This document shows, piece by piece, positions 1 through 5,031 of a DNA stretch of 5,031 nt; positions within the stretch are counted from its first letter, which is position 1, and every line of letters starts with the position of its first letter. The stretch is from JBEEPE01 sp041191265 (GTDB lineage: Bacteria; Verrucomicrobiota; Verrucomicrobiia; Chthoniobacterales; Chthoniobacteraceae): NCBI GenBank assembly GCA_041191265.1, contig JBEEPE010000326.1, positions 1 to 5,031 on the forward strand, written 5' to 3'. The notes under the pieces are model-generated. The model made no database searches and had not been told where the DNA came from. It saw only the letters and a program-made list of their open reading frames with translations. The translations under genes and the position numbers were made by a program.

Positions 1-1
1 G

Positions 2-2206
2 GAGGCCTTCCGCGACCATCCAGAAGTCGAAGTCAGCTCGGCAGGCGTGGCCGCTTACGAAGATGGCCCAGCAAGCCCGAACGCCATCGCGGCAGTTCGT
101 GAACTCGGACTCTCCCTCCAAGGACATCGCTCCCGACAACTCAGTAAACGCATGATCAAGGAGTCCACACTCCTTCTCTGCATGACCGAAAGTCACCGCG
201 CTGCCGTCAGGAACCTCGCCCCAGACTCCATCGAAAAAACCTTCCTCGTGGGCGAGTTCCTCCCAGGAGCCAGCGAATCCAACGCGCATCCCAAAGACGT
301 CAGCGACCCCTTCGGACAAAACCTCGCCGCCTACCGCAGGACGTGTGAGCAAATCCAACAGGCCATCCCCGCCCTACGCGACTACGTCGACCTGCTCCGC
401 GAGTCTCCTTTCCCTCCCAAAAACGCCGCTTCACGGCGCAAAAATAAAAGCGAAACGATCCACGCCTCTGACACAACCATGAGTAACGAGAACCACACCG
501 CCACCCCCGTTCAACCCGTTCCCGGACACCCGCTCCGCATCGCCATCGGCGCCGATCACGGTGGATTCGATCTCAAACAGGCCGTCCTCTCCCACCTCAA
601 CCTCAGCGGCCTCCTCGTCTCTGACTTCGGCGCCTACAACGCCGAAAGCGTGGATTACCCCGACTTCGCACAAGCCGTCTGCAAAAGCGTGGCCGCCGGT
701 GAATCTGACTTCGGAATTCTCGTCTGCAAAAGTGGAATCGGCATGAGCATCGCCGCCAACCGCTTCGCAGACATCCGCGCTTCGCTCATCGCCTCCGTCG
801 ACGACGCCCGAACCACCCGGCAACACAACAACGCCAACGTTCTCTGCATCGGCTCAAACCACGTCCGTCCGGAATCCGTCGGCGCCATCATTGATGCATT
901 TGTTTCCACCGCCTTCGAGGGCGGTCGGCATGAACGTCGCGTGGAAAAGCTCTCGCACCTTTCGGAAACCACCTCCAGCGCTCTGGCTTGCACCGATCCA
1001 GAAATCGCAACTGCCATCCAAGCCGAGGCCCTGCGCCAGTTCGAAAACATCGAACTCATCGCCTCAGAAAACTTCACTTCAAAGGCCGTCATGGAGGCCC
1101 AAGGCTCATGCCTCACCAACAAGTACGCTGAAGGCTACCCCGGAAAACGCTGGTACGGCGGATGTGAGAACGTCGACGTCGTTGAACAACTCGCCATCGA
1201 CCGCGCCAAAAAGCTGTTCGGCGCCGAACACGCCAACGTCCAGCCACACTCCGGCTCCCAAGCCAACATGGCTGTTTACTTCTCGGTGCTACAAACCGGC
1301 GACCGCATCCTTACCATGGATCTCGCACACGGCGGTCACCTCACCCACGGAAACAAAGCCAACTTCTCCGGTAGACTGTTCGACATCGTTCATTACGGGG
1401 TGTCCGCAGAAAACGAGCGCATCGATTACGACAACCTCGCGAAAATGGCGCTCGAAACCAAACCGCGCATGATCACCGCTGGAGCCAGCGCCTATCCCCG
1501 CGTCATCGACTTCGAACGCATGCGCGCCATCGCCGATTCCGTCGGCGCGTACCTATTCGTCGACATGGCCCACATCGCAGGACTCGTCGCCGCAGGCGTG
1601 CACCCGACCCCCGCGCCGCTCGCAGACTTTGTCACAACCACCACACACAAAAGCCTTCGCGGCCCCCGTGGCGGCCTCATCCTCTGCAAAGAAAAATACG
1701 CAAAAAGCGTTGATTCCCAAGTTTTCCCAGGCGGCCAAGGAGGACCGCTTGAACACGTCATCGCAGCCAAAGCCGTGTGCTTCCTCGAAGCCCTCAAACC
1801 CTCCTTCCAGACGTACGCGAAGCAGATTGTGTCAAACGCAGTCACCCTCGCGGCGCGCCTCGCAGAACACGGTTTCCGAATCGTTTCTGGCGGAACGGAC
1901 AACCACCTCATGCTCGTCGACCTCCGACCAAAAGGTCTCAACGGCAAACAAGCCCAAGAAGCCCTCGATCACGCCGGCATCACCGTCAACAAAAACGGGA
2001 TTCCTTTCGATACCGAGAAAATCACGCTCGGAGGTGGTATCCGCATCGGCACCCCTGCCGTCACAACTCGCGGAATGAAAGAGGGCGAAATGACCCAAAT
2101 CGCCGACCTCATCAATGAGGTTCTCTCAGACATCCAAAACCCCGCTGTCTTCAGTCGCGTAAAGGAAAAGGTGCGCAACCTCACCTGCCGCTTCCCGCTC
2201 CCCTAA
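2..2206 (+). CDS. LMW phosphatase - ribose-5-phosphate isomerase B - serine hydroxymethyltransferase fusion (5' partial)
   Basis: One open frame runs from the left edge to TAA at 2204-2206. A GTG at 47 is in frame, but the 15 codons before it encode family sequence (…EVEVSSAG), so the true start lies upstream; residues here are counted from that GTG. Domain 1, to about residue 118, is a low-molecular-weight protein phosphatase. It shows SSAGVAAYEDGPASPNA and the general-acid loop DPFG (D87); the catalytic CX5R loop is off-window, so tyrosine versus arginine specificity cannot be judged. Domain 2 (about 161-303) is RpiB, which interconverts ribose-5-P and ribulose-5-P. It shows GADHGG (168-173), DYPDFA (203-208), catalytic C227 in CKSGIGMSIAAN, H260 in QHNNANVL, and GGRHERR (292-298). 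Domain 3 (about 310-719) is full-length PLP-dependent GlyA, which converts serine plus THF to glycine plus methylene-THF. It shows ELIASENFTS, KYAEGYPGKRWYGG, HSGSQAN, DMAHIAGL, Schiff-base K535 in TTTHKSLRGPRGG, and R666 in GIRIGTPA. All visible key residues are intact. The protein is probably cytoplasmic. Domain identities are very secure. That it is made as one chain is inferred from the absence of any stop. Confidence 0.93.
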   Translation, partial: EAFRDHPEVEVSSAGVAAYEDGPASPNAIAAVRELGLSLQGHRSRQLSKRMIKESTLLLCMTESHRAAVRNLAPDSIEKTFLVGEFLPGASESNAHPKDVSDPFGQNLAAYRRTCEQIQQAIPALRDYVDLLRESPFPPKNAASRRKNKSETIHASDTTMSNENHTATPVQPVPGHPLRIAIGADHGGFDLKQAVLSHLNLSGLLVSDFGAYNAESVDYPDFAQAVCKSVAAGESDFGILVCKSGIGMSIAANRFADIRASLIASVDDARTTRQHNNANVLCIGSNHVRPESVGAIIDAFVSTAFEGGRHERRVEKLSHLSETTSSALACTDPEIATAIQAEALRQFENIELIASENFTSKAVMEAQGSCLTNKYAEGYPGKRWYGGCENVDVVEQLAIDRAKKLFGAEHANVQPHSGSQANMAVYFSVLQTGDRILTMDLAHGGHLTHGNKANFSGRLFDIVHYGVSAENERIDYDNLAKMALETKPRMITAGASAYPRVIDFERMRAIADSVGAYLFVDMAHIAGLVAAGVHPTPAPLADFVTTTTHKSLRGPRGGLILCKEKYAKSVDSQVFPGGQGGPLEHVIAAKAVCFLEALKPSFQTYAKQIVSNAVTLAARLAEHGFRIVSGGTDNHLMLVDLRPKGLNGKQAQEALDHAGITVNKNGIPFDTEKITLGGGIRIGTPAVTTRGMKEGEMTQIADLINEVLSDIQNPAVFSRVKEKVRNLTCRFPLP

Positions 2207-2245
2207 GCCGGCACTCGGTAATCATACCCCTCATTCCACCGAAAC

Positions 2246-2272
2246 AAGGCCGGCCCCCAAGCCGGCCTTTTT
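2246..2272 (+). terminator. Intrinsic terminator after the fusion gene
   Basis: A perfect 9-bp stem, AAGGCCGGC (2246-2254) with GCCGGCCTT (2261-2269), closes a 6-nt loop CCCCAA and ends in a five-T run (2268-2272). It starts 40 nt after the fusion-gene stop and is a textbook Rho-independent terminator for that transcript. The run of T ends only 23 nt before the ATG of the next gene, so the hairpin could also act on transcription into the GTPase gene. Confidence 0.88.
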
Positions 2273-2295
2273 CACAACCTCACCCCTCAAAACCA

Positions 2296-3408
2296 ATGAC
2301 CGCTAAATACATCATGATCGGTGGTTTCCTCGGCGCAGGAAAAACCACCACCGTCGCTCGGCTCGCTCAACACCTCACCGACCAAAACCTGCGAGTCGGC
2401 CTCATCACCAACGACCAAGGCCGCGAACTCGTCGACACACAAATGCTCCGAAACCGCGGATTCGCCACCGAAGAAATTCCCGGAGGCTGCTTCTGCTGCC
2501 GATTCAACTCCCTCGTCGACGCAGCCACCAAACTCACGGAAACCTCGCGCCCCGACATCTTCATCGCCGAACCCGTCGGCAGTTGCACCGACCTCGTCGC
2601 CACCGTCACCTACCCGCTCCGGCGAATCTACGGCGACCGCTTCCACATAGCCCCCCTCAGCGTCCTCTGCGACCCCACCCGACTCCGCCGAATCTTGGGC
2701 CTCGATCCCGGAGCATCCTTCTCTCCAAAAGTCGCCTACATCTTTCTCAAACAGTTGGAGGAAGCGGACATCCTTGTCATTAACAAGTGCGACACACTCG
2801 ACTCTGACACCCTCACCGCTACCCGTCGCGCCCTCGAAGAACGCTTCCCCGGAAAACCCGTCCACACCCTCTCCGCACGAACCGGCGAAGGCACTCAGGC
2901 TTGGATCGAACAAATCCTCTCCGCAGAGCAAACCGCAGCGGCCGTCATGGAAATCGACTACGACACCTATGCAGAAGGCGAAGCCCTTCTCGGATGGCTA
3001 AACGCCACCCTCGACCTCCAGTCGTCCGCAAACTTCCAACCCGACGATTTTCTCAAAGCCCTCGCCGAAGGAACGCGCAACCGAATCGCGAACCTCGGCG
3101 CCGAAATCGCCCACCTCAAGATGACCCTCAGCCCTGATCACGCGCTGTCCGGTGACCTCGCCATCATCAACCTCGTCCGCAACGATTTCGTTCCAGAACT
3201 CTCACAAACCATCGGCACCGACATCCGCTCCGCGCAAGTTATCGTAAACTGCCGAGCCGAACTCAGCCCCGAAGACATCGCATCCTGTGTTCGCGAAACC
3301 CTAGCCGCACTCACTCAAACACCCGGATTCCAAGCTGTTAAAGCCTCCGTCACCCACCTCGAACACTTCCGCCCAGGCCGACCGACACCCACCCATCGCG
3401 ACACCTAA
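2296..3408 (+). CDS. CobW/P47K-type G3E GTPase (COG0523-like)
   Basis: A complete 370-residue protein of the CobW/HypB/UreG (G3E) GTPase class, whose members hydrolyse GTP to deliver metals or cofactors to target proteins. The Walker A loop is GFLGAGKT (10-17). The metal-binding CxCC motif is GGCFCC (C65, C67, C68). The base-recognition motif is NKCD (163-166), followed by a G5-like SAR (193-195). The ATG at 2296 puts the P-loop at residue 10, as is normal for the family; no Shine-Dalgarno sequence precedes it. The switch II area reads AEPVGSCTDL (91-100), a signature I associate with proteins annotated 'cobalamin biosynthesis protein P47K' in Planctomycetes and Verrucomicrobia. After about residue 215 the sequence (YAEGEALLGWLNATLDLQ, 225-242) does not look like the usual CobW_C domain, and there is no His-rich metal-binding linker. 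The metal or client is unknown, no cobalamin or zinc genes lie nearby, and the cobalamin name should not be read as function. The gene follows a terminator by 23 nt and is convergent with the small gene at 3509-3682. Confidence 0.9.
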   Translation: MTAKYIMIGGFLGAGKTTTVARLAQHLTDQNLRVGLITNDQGRELVDTQMLRNRGFATEEIPGGCFCCRFNSLVDAATKLTETSRPDIFIAEPVGSCTDLVATVTYPLRRIYGDRFHIAPLSVLCDPTRLRRILGLDPGASFSPKVAYIFLKQLEEADILVINKCDTLDSDTLTATRRALEERFPGKPVHTLSARTGEGTQAWIEQILSAEQTAAAVMEIDYDTYAEGEALLGWLNATLDLQSSANFQPDDFLKALAEGTRNRIANLGAEIAHLKMTLSPDHALSGDLAIINLVRNDFVPELSQTIGTDIRSAQVIVNCRAELSPEDIASCVRETLAALTQTPGFQAVKASVTHLEHFRPGRPTPTHRDT

Positions 3409-3425
3409 TCCGGCACCGCGCCGGA
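3409..3425. repeat. Short GC-rich hairpin at the convergent gene end
   Basis: TCCGGC (3409-3414) pairs with GCCGGA (3420-3425) around the 5-nt loop ACCGC, directly after the GTPase stop codon. Neither strand has a T-run after it, so it is at best a weak or factor-assisted terminator, or an mRNA 3'-end stabiliser. The position between convergent genes fits a role in ending transcription from either side. That role is inferred. Confidence 0.35.
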
Positions 3426-3508
3426 CACCCTCCGCAACCGATGTCGTTCAACCAACCACAGAAAGAGATTTCGTCCAACGAACGAACCCCTCTCGAACCG
3501 TAACCGCC

Positions 3509-3682
3509 CTACCGACTTAAAATGTCAGTTCGGTCCTTCAGGCGAACCTTTTTCTCAACCACCGACTTGGCTGGAGAATCTTCGCCATGCTGATTCGCCA
3601 GAAATACCAACCCCGCAGGCACTAATGCCAGAAGAGCTATTCCAATCACAACCCAACGAATGCTTTCTTTTGCGCGACTCAT
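3509..3682 (-). CDS. Small single-pass membrane protein, unknown function
   Basis: A 57-residue reading frame runs from ATG (complement of 3680-3682) to TAG (complement of 3509-3511). It begins MSRAKESIRW, with basic residues. A strongly hydrophobic stretch follows at about residues 10-29 (VVIGIALLALVPAGLVFLAN). A charged tail with ED, EKK, RLKDR and a final SR completes it. This is the layout of a single-pass membrane protein with the N-terminus inside and a tail of about 28 residues outside; an uncleaved or cleaved signal sequence is the alternative, but no clear lipobox Cys is present. The start is well fixed: an in-frame TAA lies eight codons upstream (complement of 3704-3706) with no other ATG between. 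No Shine-Dalgarno is seen, as for the GTPase gene. Codons are G/T-ending, like those of the propeller gene on the same strand. I do not recognise the family. Coding status is inferred from the topology. Confidence 0.55.
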   Translation of the reverse strand: MSRAKESIRWVVIGIALLALVPAGLVFLANQHGEDSPAKSVVEKKVRLKDRTDILSR

Positions 3683-3751
3683 AACAATTTCGATAACTGA
3701 AGGTTAAACTGCTTATTCGAACCGACGCCCCACTTAGCCGAACCCCAAACT

Positions 3752-3771
3752 AAACGCTGAACCAAACGCTG
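3752..3771. repeat. Direct repeat AAACGCTG, 12-bp period
   Basis: AAACGCTG occurs at 3752-3759 and again at 3764-3771, separated by AACC, so the copies sit 12 bp apart, slightly more than one helical turn. They lie 70-90 bp upstream of the start of the small membrane-protein gene, a position where an activator or repressor could bind. The copies are short and could be chance. Confidence 0.3.
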
Positions 3772-3802
3772 CGTTCGTCCCGCATCGATCCCCCCGCTCT
3801 GC

Positions 3803-3844
3803 GCCGACTGCTCAACCGCTAGGTCAACCTAGCGCCAGCTCGGC
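3803..3844. repeat. Nested inverted repeat with a perfect 18-bp inner dyad
   Basis: The inner part CGCTAGGT (3817-3824), CA, ACCTAGCG (3827-3834) is a perfect 8-bp inverted repeat. Outside it, GCCGACTG (3803-3810) pairs with CAG (3836-3838) and TCGGC (3840-3844), with one unpaired C at 3839. The result is an 8-bp outer stem, an asymmetric internal loop and a 7-8-bp inner stem capped by a 2-4-nt loop. There is no T-run, so it is not a standard terminator. It could be a protein-binding dyad or a structured RNA element; function is unknown. Confidence 0.5.
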
Positions 3845-3940
3845 ACGGAGTGCTCGTTGCGAGGGGGGAAACAACAACAGAACATCAAGTGCGAACACTT
3901 TACGTTCCGACTGCGTACGCAATATCTCTCACAAAATCGC

Positions 3941-3971
3941 AGAAAAACAAACTGCCTTTTGTAAAAAAGGC
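3941..3971 (-). terminator. Probable terminator of the PQQ-like protein gene
   Basis: Read on the minus strand, GCCTTTT pairs with AAAAGGC (3965-3971 with 3954-3960) around a 4-nt TTAC loop, followed by AGTTTGTTTTT (3953 down to 3943). The hairpin lies 37 nt past the propeller gene's stop codon, where a terminator is expected. The stem has only three G-C pairs and the T-run starts a few bases late, so it is weaker than the one at 2246-2272. Confidence 0.5.
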
Positions 3972-4008
3972 GTCACCAAAGCGATTTACAGAGGTGCACA
4001 AAAAATCT

Positions 4009-5031
4009 CTACCGCCCAAACCCTGTTCCTACCTCCAAGCACGCCATCGTCCCCGCGTTGTCCCGAACAAAAATCCGTCCGTCAATCACTGCAGGCTGCG
4101 CCCACACCCGCTTCGACAACACATCAAACCGCTGTCTCGCCTTAAATCCGCTCGGCGATGCCGCAGCAAAGACCAGCTCTCCCTTCTCGCTCACAACCAC
4201 CAAGTCCTCTCCCCGCAACACCAGCGCGCCACCTTTCACGCTCTTCTCCTCCCACACCTTCTGCCCTGTCCGCGCATCAAAACACACCAAGTTTCCACCA
4301 CCCGTATTGCCATCAATCCCATACACAAAATCCCCCAAAACCACCGGCGAGTTGATGTGCGCACGCAAAACTTTCGAAGTCCATACCAACGAAGCTTTTC
4401 CCGCGTTAATCTCCACCACTGCCGCCCCTGCATTGTAACCGGAACTAATCAGAATCCGGTTTTTGCCGACCAACAAAGGCGTCGCGGCATTCACGTCATA
4501 CGCCGTCTTCCAAGGGAAACGCCATAGCTCACCCCCCGTCGCCAAATCCAATCCCACCAACGCCTCCGCCTTGAACATCACCAAGCACCTCCGCCCATCA
4601 ATCCCCATCACAACCGGCGTACCGTAGCCCGCCCGATCCTCCCCAGCATTCCACACCGTCCGCCCATCCGCCAAACTCACCGCCACCGTTGACGCACCGC
4701 GCCCCCCGCAATCCTGATACACCACTCCGTCCATCACCAACGGCGCCCCAGAGTACCCCCACTCCGGACGAACCCCCTTAAACTCACGAACCAAATGCCT
4801 GCGCCACAACTCTTTTCCTTCCGCCGCTGATAAACAAATCAAGTCCCCCTCATGCCCCTGCACCAGTAACCGGTCGCCGCTCAACGTCGGAGTCGCCCGC
4901 GCCCCACCCTCAAACAAGTTCGGATCCAGCTGCTGATCGAACCCAAACTGCCATACCGACTTGCCTGTCCCCACATCGATACACTGAACCACTTCGCGTC
5001 CGCTCAAATGACCCGAAGTGTAGACCCGCCC
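4009..5031 (-). CDS. PQQ-like beta-propeller repeat protein (5' partial)
   Basis: The C-terminal 340 residues of a protein whose start lies beyond the right edge. A TTG at 5005-5007 is only a leucine, because the eight codons before it (GRVYTSGH) already carry propeller sequence. The chain shows successive blade signatures of the form …(V/C)(x)D-x-x-TGk-xxW. They lie at about residues 14-29 (CIDVGTGKSVW), 63-78 (CLSAAEGKELW), 114-129 (SLADGRTVW), 157-172 (GLDLATGGELW), 203-218 (degenerate), 247-262 (CFDARTGQKVW), 284-302 (degenerate) and 327-340. That is almost a full eight-blade ring, so probably only a signal peptide and part of the first blade are missing. The order WGYSGAPL, AGYGTPVV, INSPVVL resembles the large 'PQQ-binding-like beta-propeller repeat' and BamB-like proteins that are abundant in Planctomycetes and Verrucomicrobia, usually exported. 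Enzymatic quinoprotein activity is not demonstrated by anything visible; a scaffold or binding role is equally possible. It ends at TAG (4009-4011), with a terminator-like hairpin just beyond. Confidence 0.87.
   Translation of the reverse strand, partial: GRVYTSGHLSGREVVQCIDVGTGKSVWQFGFDQQLDPNLFEGGARATPTLSGDRLLVQGHEGDLICLSAAEGKELWRRHLVREFKGVRPEWGYSGAPLVMDGVVYQDCGGRGASTVAVSLADGRTVWNAGEDRAGYGTPVVMGIDGRRCLVMFKAEALVGLDLATGGELWRFPWKTAYDVNAATPLLVGKNRILISSGYNAGAAVVEINAGKASLVWTSKVLRAHINSPVVLGDFVYGIDGNTGGGNLVCFDARTGQKVWEEKSVKGGALVLRGEDLVVVSEKGELVFAAASPSGFKARQRFDVLSKRVWAQPAVIDGRIFVRDNAGTMACLEVGTGFGR

Larger units (their letters stand above)
3683..4008. other. Intergenic region between two minus-strand genes
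   Basis: About 325 bp between the 3' end of the propeller gene and the 5' end of the small membrane-protein gene. I find no convincing gene in it on either strand. It contains the 8-bp direct repeat near 3752-3771, the nested inverted repeat at 3803-3844 and the terminator-like hairpin at 3954-3971, each described separately. If the small gene is expressed on its own, its promoter should lie between about 3690 and 3800, but I cannot point to a clear -35/-10 pair. Confidence 0.6.

Noticed and set aside
47..49. GTG as the true start of the fusion gene
   Set aside because: The in-frame codons before it encode conserved LMW phosphatase sequence (…VEVSSAG), and a phosphatase starting here would lack its catalytic loop. 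The gene is cut by the window edge.
655..1122. Minus-strand and other-frame open frames inside the fusion gene (also near 431-826, 891-1472, 1492-1947, 1629-2078)
   Set aside because: All lie over intact RpiB or GlyA motifs in another frame, and their products are low-complexity without family features.
2287..2931. 214-residue minus-strand frame opposite the GTPase gene
   Set aside because: It is antisense to conserved GTPase motifs, is Gly/Glu/Val-rich with no domain, and is explained by C-ending codons suppressing antisense stops.
3441..3503. 20-residue plus-strand mini-frame after the GTPase gene (begins MSFNQPQKEI)
   Set aside because: It has no ribosome binding site, no hydrophobic or other recognisable pattern, and is short enough to be chance.
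3845..3900. Possible RNA hairpin CTCG-TTG-CGAG near 3852-3862 and the following G-run
   Set aside because: A four-pair stem with a 3-nt loop is too weak, and nothing around it suggests a terminator, riboswitch or small RNA.
3850..4527. 225-residue plus-strand frame overlapping the end of the propeller gene
   Set aside because: Most of it is antisense to clear propeller repeats; its product is Arg/Pro/His-rich with no recognisable fold.
5005..5007. TTG as the true start of the propeller gene
   Set aside because: The frame stays open to the window end, and the preceding residues GRVYTSGH fit a propeller strand; there is no signal peptide after the TTG.
1..5031. CRISPR, tRNA, insertion sequence or phage content
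   Set aside because: No regular repeat-spacer pattern, no cloverleaf with TTCGA-type arm in a suitable context, no transposase or integrase motifs, and no paired terminal repeats were seen by eye.

Overview
The window reads as chromosomal DNA from a fairly GC-rich bacterium, probably in the Planctomycetota-Verrucomicrobiota group, with Verrucomicrobiota my best guess. That placement is inferred from three things: a secreted-type PQQ-like propeller protein, a P47K-type CobW GTPase with the AEPVGSCTDL signature, and starts without clear Shine-Dalgarno sequences. No marker gene fixes the taxonomy. No tRNA, rRNA, CRISPR array, insertion sequence or phage gene was seen.

Layout. (1) Positions 2-2206, + strand: one uninterrupted reading frame, cut by the left window edge, encoding three enzymes in series. 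These are a low-molecular-weight protein-tyrosine/arginine-phosphatase-type domain, ribose-5-phosphate isomerase B (RpiB) and serine hydroxymethyltransferase (GlyA). (2) Positions 2246-2272: a strong intrinsic terminator lying only 23 nt before the next gene. (3) Positions 2296-3408, + strand: a complete CobW/P47K-type G3E GTPase with an unusual C-terminal half. (4) Positions 3409-4008: about 600 bp without a long gene. It holds a small hairpin, a previously uncalled 57-residue single-pass membrane protein on the - strand (3509-3682), a short direct repeat, a conspicuous nested inverted repeat (3803-3844), and a terminator-like hairpin for the right-hand gene. (5) Positions 4009-5031, - strand: the C-terminal 340 residues of a PQQ-like beta-propeller protein whose start lies beyond the right edge.

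The most notable item is the triple fusion. Its domain order matches the Bacillus-type gene order ywlE (LMW phosphatase) - ywlF (rpiB) - ywlG - glyA, so a widely conserved neighbourhood appears fused into one polypeptide here. The GTPase, small membrane protein and propeller protein show no obvious pathway link to the fusion or to one another. No complete, clearly new multi-gene system is visible.

The + strand is C-rich over G in genes of both directions and in the gap between them. This produces C-ending codons in the two left genes and G/T-ending codons in the right-hand gene, and suggests replication-strand bias rather than foreign DNA.
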